From Echinococcus granulosus (taxonomy: Eukaryota; Platyhelminthes; Cestoda; Cyclophyllidea; Taeniidae): a stretch of 64,000 nt of DNA. Under the pieces are notes generated by a model, which saw only the letters and a program-made list of their open reading frames with translations, did not search any database and was not told the origin of the DNA. A program made the translations under genes and the position numbers. The DNA lies in NCBI RefSeq assembly GCF_000524195.1, contig NW_020170415.1:721152-785151 (forward strand), read 5' to 3'. Shown here in pieces: positions 53,501 through 64,000 of the stretch; the first letter of the stretch is position 1; each line of letters opens with the position of its first letter.

Positions 53501-56500
53501 GTGGATTAGAATAAGAAAACTAAAACATTACTCCATGGTCCTCGATTCTCCTGAGAGGCAGTAACAGCGGACGTTTTGAACACCTAGCGGTGTCGCTATA
53601 TGGTCTAGATAGGAGGGAATAAGTGGTCATTTTGTGGTCGTGTAAACCCCAACATTTGGCCTTCTAGGTCTTCCGATACCAACCCCTTTTAATGTTACGT
53701 TTAGAATTTCGTTGAGAGGATCACTCATGAATATGCCTACGGTACCAATAACTATCTTTCATTTGGGGGGGACTACCATATTTCTGCGGTCTTTAAATGC
53801 TACCTGCAAGGAATTCTATATCAGTACATTACCTTTTGATTTAATTGTTTTCGCAAATAACCAACGCACCTAGTACGATCGTACGACCCCTTTATTGACT
53901 GCAAAACCTTCAGCAATCATTACAGCTATGATTCCCGAATTTGGCCCTACCCTTCGACTCAACTGTCAATCAACCAATAGAAAGCAACTCCCTCTTTAAG
54001 GGAAAGGGGCCTACGGGTTAGACTGGCTGCGGTCAAAGCAGAATGCCAATCTCGAAGGAGTTGCTCTTCATCCGGTTGATATTGGCTAGCGGCCTGATGG
54101 ACTTCGTGTTCACGCCAGATTCGGTAGAACTGCCCCTCGCAAGCTCTTATGCTCTCGGTCAACGCATGACGCAAGGTACTCTGCTGGTCGAACACTCCCC
54201 AGCAGGCCTATTCGAAAAAGAGGAACTAAGTCAGTGGACTCATTTATGTGTGTAGGTGTGGGTGTGATAACGGGATGAAAACCACGTTCGCTGACTGCAG
54301 AAGGGAATGATGACGACGGAATACCATCGATTAAAACGCGGTTTCACAAAGTGCAGCCTCAAAGCGAAGCAGCATAGTTCTCACGTGTTAGGTTCGTGCC
54401 CGTCTCAACCACAAGATATCTCGCCTGATGCCTTAGACTTGGAATGCCAGCTGCATCACGCACACCTAGCAGTGTTCCGAGTTTCAATAATTAAGATTCC
54501 AGTGATGGATAAGTTAGGACCCAAATAATCCAAACATGACAAATGAACGTCAGAAGATTGTACACCCTAATGAAAATAAATGTGAAACCCGTTGTGGATC
54601 TACAAACATCGTATAACTAGGTGATACAAACGAGTAAAACAATTACATTTAACAGCTTCGTAAAAGCGTTCATCTGGTTATCTTGCATTAAGCCAAAGCA
54701 AAAGATTATGGTAAGAATCTGCTAAACATTATGAAATATGAATGAGCAACACTTCATGTAATTGATTTTGATAAGATTCAATGATACAATAGTGAATAAC
54801 AGTAAAAAGCAAGTTTCACTGCTTCCATAAGCCAATTGTGGAAAGCTTTCACCACAGAGTAGTCGGGAAAATATCAAGGGTTGAGTTACTCTTATGCAGA
54901 AGTCAACTTTTTCATGCATTTGAATGATGTTCAAAACGTTTTCACACTTCACTTTTTCTTTGGAAACAGTCAAGACAGAAGAATTAATAATTGATCTATT
55001 TCAAATGAGTTTTATAAATAATCCTGTCTGGCAAACAGGCTGCTTTCGCATTTTAGCACTGGCCTACACTGAGTACTGTAAGTTGGTGTGCTAGAGTCAC
55101 AAATCCACCGCCAAGAACGAGGCTGGTATGAGTGTCATATTCTCTATCTCATGGAGTTGCCTATGAGTAGATTGGAAAGTTCGGAAATAGCTGTGCAAGT
55201 ATGGTGGATTCAATGCGTTCTGGCTGCCGAATCAGATACATCCACAGTCAGAAAAGTAAGGGGAGCCCTGAACTGATTCATAAAATGAATAACAGCTGAA
55301 GAGGCTACAAGAAAAGTTCTATGTAAACTAACTATACTTTTCCTTGGTTCATCATAGCCCCAACGTATGTCAGCCGGATAACTAAGCAACTGAACTCAGC
55401 AGCAATCTTTTGCTTACATTACAATCTTTCCATACTGCAAATAAATTTAGGTTGAAAGGTAGTCGGGTGACAACATTCTTCATAACTGTGACATCAATCA
55501 AGTCGGAAAAATCTGACCTTAGCACAACGGTATCAACTCAAAGGCAATGTAATAATGCAGTTATATCTTGCCCTACAATTACAGAGTCCTCAAACTTTAT
55601 GAAATCGAGGTGTGACACGAATACGAGAAACTCCTACAAAAGCACCACATATTGGATCTCCTAAAAACTACTTAAATACCTGCATAAGGCTATCCAGCAA
55701 GCAATCACCGTCAGTTCGATTCCATAGGGCTAGAAGTCGACTGGTAGGCTGATTTTGTTGTCCCTCAACGACCCACCAATTGATCACTTGGCTTCGAACC
55801 TCCAGTTCTGAGGACACGAAAAAGAGGAGAATAAATGAAGGATACAATCACGAATTCCGTCTAATGAAGCAGAAAACTAACCATTTTGAACCTCAGTATC
55901 ACAGAGCTCTTTTAACATCACCTCCCGTGATGAGCAGGGCAAATCTCTGATCTCTGAGGGGAGATAAAAGGTACCGAATTCAATAAGGTAGGAGCAGCGA
56001 AATGACCCCCTCCGTTGACGCACACATGAGTCCAAGAGTCGCCGCAACTCCTTTGCTGCACAAGCGCTTGACTGGCAGACCGAACGCTTGGCACCTGGCC
56101 TTGTCAGAGAGCTTGTCGGATAAAGGGCCGAAAGACTACTGACCCACTCGGTCCGATTATAGAATCTCGCTAAGTCAAGTAGCGAAAGGCCAGGTTTGAG
56201 GACATTACTCTCGCCACTTGACCACTGTTCCAGCATCTGACAGTCCTGTGGGGTGAGTTGGCGAGAGGAGAGAGGAGACAGAGATCCGGCAGTGAGAATA
56301 AACTTTTTAAGAACATCAGAATCACCCGTGATGACGGCCTTGCATGCAGAAATCCAGTCGATGGTGGAAGTGATAGTACAGCTGCTAGAGGAGGCAAGAG
56401 ATGATGGTGGAGGAGAGGATCTACACATGACACAGCGCTTGGATTTCGGCCAATTTTCATAAGTGCATGAAGGACAGATCCACTTAACGACACCCAATGA

Positions 56501-56803
56501 CGTGAGGGATGGAGAAGAAGGTAAGTAGTCAGTAGAGGGCTGCTTTGAGGTGGAGGCAAGGGGTGAAGTGGTGCCGCATTGAGTACAACGGCCGGATGCG
56601 GCCCAGTTGTCATAGGTGCAAGTGGGGCAAGACCAACCCCCGCTGAACAACTTGGAGTTGCTCGTATCAATGCAAGGTGACTTGTTCTCCACTGGATGGT
56701 ATAAGGTCTGCCGTGGGGCGTCACAGAGAGTGCAACGTAGGGAACGTGGCCAATTCTCGAAAGTGCAGCGGGGACACGCCCATTTTCTAGCATCCTCGGC
56801 CAT
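47501..56803 (-). CDS. ZRANB1: TRABID/ZRANB1 K29/K33/K63-linkage deubiquitinase, complete six-exon gene
   Basis: OTU-family cysteine protease that trims atypical ubiquitin chains; in animals it acts in Wnt and chromatin signalling (family knowledge). Exons in gene order: 56803-55882, 55807-55680, 54207-54015, 52971-52846, 49968-49595, 47752-47501; all junctions are GT-AG and keep frame, giving about 664 residues (human 708). Three NZF zinc fingers are visible with Cys ligands near residues 10/13/24/27, 59/62/73/76 and 110/113/124/127, followed by an ankyrin-like ubiquitin-binding region. The OTU domain follows: the catalytic Cys lies in TDGDCLLDS (about residue 343) and the catalytic His in GYTRGHFTAL (about 482). 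Exon 4 carries the signature HIFVLAHVLRRPIIVYG. Start chosen at MAEDARKW; an upstream in-frame Met would add 17 residues absent from the family. Odd: a Ser/Ala/Thr-rich insertion of about 60 residues follows the catalytic His. The gene spans the 49573/49574 join. Identification is near certain. Confidence 0.95.
47753..49594 (-). other. ZRANB1 intron 5, containing the 49573/49574 join
   Basis: 1842-nt intron between exons 5 and 6. The period join falls 22 bases from the exon 5 donor. No repeat copy, RNA gene or transposon end is visible at the join. Confidence 0.7.
49969..55679 (-). other. ZRANB1 introns 4, 3 and 2, second copy
   Basis: Same content as 396-6106: non-coding apart from exon 4 (52846-52971) and exon 3 (54015-54207). 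Confidence 0.6.
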
Positions 56804-58523
56804 TTTATATTTCTGCCAAAAGATCGACAAGTGCCAAAATATCACAAATTCCATGTATACCTATTCTTATGTAGGTATTACTGGAATACTGTGTGGAAGA
56901 AAGCGAAACGGTAAAATTCAGTTCCTGTCGAATATCCCAATGCATGTCATGCAGCAAACAGCTGATCAACTTCACACTAACCCTTACAGAGAATGTGAAG
57001 ATGTTTACGCGCGGGGGCATAAGGCAGGAGCTGATATTGTTTACAGTTTAACTCAAATTATGGAAGGTACTTCGCTCAATAAAGTGAAGATTGTAAAATG
57101 ATGCAACGACCCAGGAAGAAAACAAAAAATAGTCACATCACTTATGAAATACAAAAGTTCCGCACAAAACTTACGAAGGATTCCAAGGGGAGACTAGAGC
57201 GAACGACTGCACAAAGCAGAAAACCAACCTCGACTAAGTGAAAACGCGCTGCCCAAGCCTCATAAGGGAGTCGGTTTAAACTATGAACTATGATATATTT
57301 GGCCTGCAAATTTATCAACATAGGATACAATTAAGTTATAAGAATATTCAGAAAATATAACCTTTGCGATGCGATATTACTTGCCAGTGATTTCTAAGGA
57401 ATGGGGAATTTTGTGCAAAATGTCTGTATTCCTCCTTATTCCTTCCGTTTAGCCCTAACTCGAAGGACATTATAATGCACCGCTAGATATTCCTCTATTT
57501 TACTTCAAATGTCTGTTAAGATTATTTTGAGCCTTAACTACGCACCATAACTGCAGGACGAGGCTCGTAGACCTCCTCCTCCCCCACAGTCTTAGAACAC
57601 CCAGGTTGATTTGACTTCGACAGGTTTATTAGGATAAGTAATTGGCTGAAGCAAGTACAAGTTCAGGGGGTGTGGACACAGAACCACTCTCTGGGCTGCA
57701 GCGCGATGACGCCTCAGTCAGGAAGTTCAACTCGTATGCCCGCCTCCTCACTCTTAAAATAGTACCAAACATTTTAAGTATTGCGGTAACTGTACCTAGC
57801 AACCTGTTTCCTTTTATCCTGTTGGGGATTATCATGAGCATTCTTCATTATCCCCATATACATCTTTACCTATATTTTGTTTAACACTGCATTTGAGTTG
57901 CTATGTTTGAGCATACTTTTCCCTGCAGCTGCATTAAGTTAATCATTTACTATTGGTGTTTATCTACTCTGTAGGGCTTTTTAGAAAATTTGTTGTCAAT
58001 TATAACACAAGTCATAGTCCAAATAATAGCTAATTGCCTTTGGGTGTCACCTTGGAGCTATCACTTATTGTTAGTATGGATCTACCTAGTCCCCGGGCGG
58101 TGCGTTTTTCACCCCTCTATATTTACAGTTTTGGTTTTCTACGAGTTAGCGCCTAGTGTATGGCATGTGACTGTGTTTCCTCTTCCCACAAGATATATTT
58201 TCTGTTGGTTTAGCCTATAGCGCCATTACTTCATGTTCCCCTTGCAAGTGAGACCCCATCCTGTGTATTTTTTTCCTGTTCTAAGCAAAGATTATCCATA
58301 GTATTTTTGGAAAAGGAAGCGGGCTATTTACAGACTGGAAACTTTGTATGGCTCTTGGCAGTTTTTAGCACTCAAATGCTTACTCCTACTGGATGTGTCA
58401 AATGAACATTTCTACTCAACCACCAAGTCATTAAGTTCTAATTCAATGATTTCTTTCAGTACCCTAAAATGTACAAACCCCATATGATACATCCCACTCT
58501 TATCATTATTATTGCTATCATTG
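56804..58523. other. Divergent intergenic region ZRANB1/RWDD4, second copy
   Basis: Same as 7231-8950. Confidence 0.5.
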
Positions 58524-59235
<712 letters not shown>

Positions 59236-60423
59236 ATCTGGTTGTTTTCATAAATGCTCTGTGCTTTCATTGACGCTTTGAGTAATTTTCTGAGTAGGGG
59301 TACCTCCGAGTATGCAAAAATAGATGCAGATGATCAGAAACCAGAGTAGGATAAATTCGAGCGCGACACCTTTAAAGTACGTGTTTAAGCATCCCCAAGA
59401 ACATATTTCTATTTCTGATAGTCAATGGCTAGAAAACTAGGCCCAATGTTTCACAAAGCCATTATCAAACCGAGTCCTGGACTTGTACCGACGAAAACGT
59501 GTTCACGATATAATTGGCCTGTCCTCCGTACAGAAAGATAATCATTCACCAACGACATGGTCTACCATGCTCTTAACGGCTCTCGCTAGGCACGCAGAGC
59601 TCTCTCGGGAATTTGCAATTTACGTGCGGATCCTGCTTCGAAGACAAATCGGTTTTGTGAATCTTCACTTCCATTACTGATTATCGAAAAGTCGGTAAGT
59701 GTAGCACCTCGCAGGTGGATGCTTCCTCATAAATGACGGAAACGAATGCTATGAGACAAAAATAATCAACTAGGAAATCAAAGTCGTTTACCAGCGACAC
59801 GGCAGCCATAGGTCAAACTAGTGGACATTCATCGACACCTAAAGCTGGATGTCTTACCAAAATACGGTAAAGATTGGCTGGGTACAAGAGTGTAGGACAC
59901 GGAGGGGTTTATGTTTGGAAGAATTCGATCATGCCAGCTAGAGGTGCGAATCGACGAAATCCCCATGGAGCCAGTCGCCCATTAGTCTCCCAATGATGCA
60001 AGCAGAAGTAAACATGCCAACTCTTCAAATGCTTAATCTTGCGTGGGCGGAGTAAAGGGCACCACCAAGTTCAACCTGTACATTGTGAGGGGCCCATGGA
60101 AGGAATCAACACCGTCACTGAGGCGAGTCCAACTGCGTAGAGCTAGTGGTGGGTGGGATGAAAGCCCTCAATAGAGACCCAAATTTATGCAGAGAATTAG
60201 TCAAGAACGTGGGCGCTATTTCTAACAAGCTGAGCTGTTTTATAGCAACAATGAGTAATCAGGCCTAAAAATGTTAAGGGGATTTCTTCTACGTAGTAAG
60301 GGGAAAGGAGCCGCAGTTCCAGTGACCGACCTTATGCAGCGAAAGAATAAACTAGGTAGGGCTTTATACAGCAGAAAGAAAAACACGACACTGGGAAGAT
60401 ATCTGTACAAGAAATGGACAATG
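59236..60423. other. Convergent intergenic region RWDD4/RLP24, second copy
   Basis: Same as 9663-10850. Confidence 0.5.
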
Positions 60424-61092
60424 TTACTTTTTGACCAGCAATCTCCTCCTAACCACACGTTTGGAAGTGGATGGGAGCGATTCCCTCTCCATTTTGTTTT
60501 CCATATCTTCCATCTCGATGTCCATCTGCTCGACAGAGTCTTCCTGCTTACTCTCAGCTGTTTCAGATTCCCTTGCTGAAGCAGGGTAAGCTTAATTAGA
60601 ATCAACTCACCATTGGGGGCTCTAATAAGGTGCATTTGCGTTTCGACCAATTTGACATCCTCTTTCTTGCGTAATTCGATACCTTTCTTGAGCCTTTTAG
60701 TAAGAAACAGCTTTTCACGCTTTTCTTTGATATGACTAATAGTTTTTATTGCATTTACTAGGAATAAGTTCTTCTTTTGAATATCAACATACATGTTGTA
60801 ACTAAATTCTCGCGACTATACTTCTGAATGACATTCCTCTTCCTTTCAAAAGTCTGAGCAAAGTCATCGCTAAGGTCCTTTTTGGCAAATTTTCTATAGG
60901 TTTTAGTCCACTTTGTCTTTCGTGGTGCTCTCTTTCTCTTAAAAGCCTTGTGGCATTTGCCGCGGCAGAATCGAAACTCCTAAAAGCGTCTATACAACTT
61001 CTAAACATTACTTTGCAGTCGTTTCGAACAAACATTATTCCATGACCCGGATAAATGGGACTAGAACAGAACCAACAGCGATAGATACGCAT
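60424..61092 (-). CDS. RSL24D1: RLP24 (RSL24D1), second copy
   Basis: Identical to 10851-11519, offset 49,573. Exons: 61092-61012, 60979-60793, 60757-60611, 60575-60424. Same zinc site, HLIRAP motif and acidic tail. Confidence 0.94.
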
Positions 61093-63827
61093 GTTGTAAA
61101 ACTAACACGGTCCAACTCTGGCTAGGAGCGCACCGTTAGAGGGAGGATTAGCCAATCATAACTTGGGTTGGAGGATTCATTCAAACATAAGCCCGTAAAA
61201 GATAAATAAATTTGGGTTAGCTGATCAGGTATATAAATAAAAGGCCCCACAGAATTACTAGACTACGTATTACAAACTGAATTAGTGCCATTACTGGCAG
61301 AAAACGAGCAACAAATTAGTCATCGTTCATTTAAGGCCGTCTTTACGCTTGACCAGCTTACAGTGACAGCTTACTCTATTTATTTGGGCAGACAAGTCTA
61401 ACTATTTAACCTGCAGCTTGCTTTATTTTTCAAAAGTGCTTCATTTCTATGACATCAACTTCAAGTGGTACGCAATATCTTCCCGAGGTTTCCTTATAAA
61501 CAAATCTGAATATTTTGGTGGCAAATGCAAAAAACTTTCCATTTATCCTTGTTTCCGTATACAAATAGCAATTTGTTTGTTTTAAACTTTTGGCTCCTGC
61601 AAGAAAGAGCAGTTGTAAATACTGCCAATTATTAAATTTCAAACAGCGTCTTTAAACCTCAACTACTCTTTGATAGACTTATAAGAGCACAATTTGGCCT
61701 ACTAGTATGAGAAATAGTTTATTGTTAGCGTATAAAAGGATTAGGGAGCTGTACCACCCTCCAGTCCTACCTGACGCTGGTGTGGAGAAATGGGTATTGC
61801 TGAAGTACAGAAAACTGAGATCACCGGCGTGATACATATACTATACTCCTGAGCGGATGCAAAATGTGCTGAACTTAATTATCCGCACAGTTGAACGCAG
61901 GGTTAAACAAGCACTCACAGCACCACATAGCTACGGGTGTGGCTAAAGTGCGACATAGACAATTTTGTTTACATGCAGGTAAATCCTTGAAATGAAGTAA
62001 TTTTCTGCCTTTGCTTTTATGTAAGCCAATAGCTTTACCGCTCATGCTGCTCTATCTTTAAAAGATGATGGTGTGCATATCCTATCTAGATAGCTCTTAG
62101 TGGCAACGTTTTGGGAATCCACGTTAATGGTTAACAAACCTTTTGAATGGATACCCGGTACCTTGCCTTCGGACTAATGAGTTTCATGCATAGATAATTT
62201 CATGTTAATACTGATATAAATTTTAGATTTACAATTAATGGTTTTCAAGCTAAAAGCGTTGTGCCAAGCTGTTATTGCTTGCTGCAGTAATTAGGTCAAA
62301 AGCAAGGATTTGGTGTATTTATTCGAAAACACTTTCCTTCTGCATTCTATAATTTAATCTCAGTAAGGTAGTTCCTTGTTAAAAATGTGGGACTTGTTGA
62401 TAAAAGCGCTAGTGGTTTCATCATCTGTGTCGCCAACTACCTCGCATAATCCCACCTAGGCTTCCTTCTATGTGAACTAAGCGTAGGTATTCACTATCTC
62501 TTATCACAGCATTATTTGTTGAAAGGCATATTGGGTGTCCGTCGAGGTGCTTTAATTGCAATAAATTTTGCAACTACTATTGCATGATTTCGAAGTAAGC
62601 CATACAATCCGATTAATGGCTTATTTTCGAGGTATTTCTTGGGTTCCCACTGCTAGTAAAATGATAAAGTGAAAGTATTTGTAGAGCTCGTTGATTTTAG
62701 GTGCCGCCGAAATTTCTCGTTCTAACTTTTCTCAAAGTGTAGCAATTTTCCCGAAAGAGAAGGCAGAATTTAACGGCCTCTGGGGAAGACTTTATATGGA
62801 GGCACGAACCGAATGCCCAAAACCTTACATCGTGTAGAGCGCAAAGATTTTATTCGCCTTGTCTTTTGCAACTGGCTAGTAAGCAATGGATTTGGCAAGG
62901 TTTTTTGACAAGTCGTGTTTTTTCAACTGCTCTTATTTAACCTTGTCACGAAAAGTGCTCATTTTTTGGTGGAAAAAGAATACGACATTTAGAAAATAGC
63001 CCCTCATATGGAAAATATAGCTACAAATCTAGTGAGCTATGGCGGAATAAAGTGGTGCACCGTTTTCCACTTTTCGTGTAAGAGGTCCAGCGGTATATTT
63101 TCCTGTTAAAAACTGTTAAAATAATTACTGTGGTTGGCATACTCCACCGGAATGCAAAAGTTTTGATACATTAGCAGAATTTATGAATTTGCGGCCATCT
63201 ACCATGCCATCTAGCCTACCTCATTTTTCATCTGTAAGGGATAAACGGATTTGATGAGTGCAAATGACGACTTGCAACCTTATAAAGGTTAACGTTTTGT
63301 GACCTGTAGTAATGATAAGGCCATTTGGATCTACCGGAAATCTAAACTATGGGTTTGGTAAAGTTGAAACTTTTACCAAGAACTGATGCCAAATTTGACA
63401 GAAAACAATAATGTAGTGCTTTTGAATACCACCAACGCTGAAAAAAGAATGGATGATGTTCTATCGGATTGTCCACTATGGCACCAACCGTGGGTTTTAA
63501 CTAAACATCTCGTCTTTCCAATGGAGAAGAGTTCCCTTTTCGGCCATACTGCCAAGCAAAGGGACTACCGGCGCAGACCAAGTAGAGGCGCAATTAAGTT
63601 TGCTTGTCAGCAAATATCAAACCAACGCCTATTATTACTTACTTTTCTGGACATAAAAAGTTCAATGCACTGCCGGTATGAAGGTGTTTGACATGTCTGT
63701 ATTCCCTAACTTTCAAGCTGCCAAAATAAATACAAGGGCCATTCAAATTAAAACGATTTTGATGCACCGAACTATCCGTCCATCCATATCTAAGAAAAAT
63801 TCAGTTCTCCTATATTGCACAAGAGAA
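61093..63827. other. Intergenic DNA, second copy
   Basis: Same as 11520-14254; no assigned gene. Confidence 0.45.
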
Positions 63828-64000
63828 TTAATGGATAAGTGAGGCCTCAAGGCACACTGAAATATGAGTTACAACTGACTAACGGAGAAAGTCCGGACTG
63901 CAGGGTCTGATAATAAGATTTTTGGCTTTGGGAGCCTCTCCCAGTTCAACTGCGAGAGGCCTAGCTAAATTCGCTGCCAATTCACGCCCCTGGTCAGTCC
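63828..64000 (-). CDS. Candidate small spliced gene, second copy, truncated by window end
   Basis: Same as 14255-14427: exon 63989-63884 and terminal exon 63856-63828. The first exon lies beyond base 64000. Unknown function. Confidence 0.28.

Overview
The window is eukaryotic nuclear DNA from an animal, most likely a flatworm and probably a tapeworm. The genes are broken into small exons by GT-AG introns, and their products are animal housekeeping proteins (TRABID/ZRANB1, RWDD4, RLP24, ALG3, a PLCXD phospholipase). Many introns are only 27-47 nt, a second group is 72-76 nt, and a few reach 0.6-2.9 kb. This mix of very short introns is what I recall for cestodes; the assignment is inference. 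I saw no bacterial operons, phage genes, CRISPR arrays, rRNA or convincing tRNAs.

The main structural fact is an apparently exact period of 49,573 bp: bases 49574-64000 repeat bases 1-14427. The unit is therefore seen 1.29 times. ZRANB1 runs on the minus strand from exon 1 at 56.8 kb to exon 6 at 47.5 kb, straight across the 49573/49574 join, and all splice phases agree. So the join is not two unrelated contig ends. The source is a circular or circularised contig read past its end, or a very recent perfect tandem duplication.

Layout of one unit. 0-7.2 kb: ZRANB1 exons 1-5 (minus), with exon 6 at 47.5 kb on the far side of the join. 8.95-9.66 kb: RWDD4 (plus). 10.85-11.52 kb: RLP24/RSL24D1 (minus). 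14.25-14.52 kb: a possible small spliced gene (minus). 15.05-17.26 kb: a secreted CUB-domain protein (minus) with a CCAAT-box promoter. 18.69-19.43 kb: an unidentified spliced gene (minus). 20-36 kb: gene-poor DNA rich in a dispersed degenerate repeat. 36.0-38.7 kb: PLCXD phospholipase (minus). 39.99-42.09 kb: ALG3 (plus), head to head with PLCXD. 44.59-44.86 kb: a candidate two-exon gene (minus). 44.9-47.5 kb: no assigned gene.

The recognised genes do not form a pathway. They cover ubiquitin editing, ribosome assembly, ER glycosylation, phosphoinositide hydrolysis and an RWD-fold protein, as expected of a random nuclear locus. Gene models are hand-spliced from the sequence: each recognised model keeps frame through all exons and predicts a protein close to the family length. 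RNA evidence would be needed to confirm first exons and all low-confidence models.
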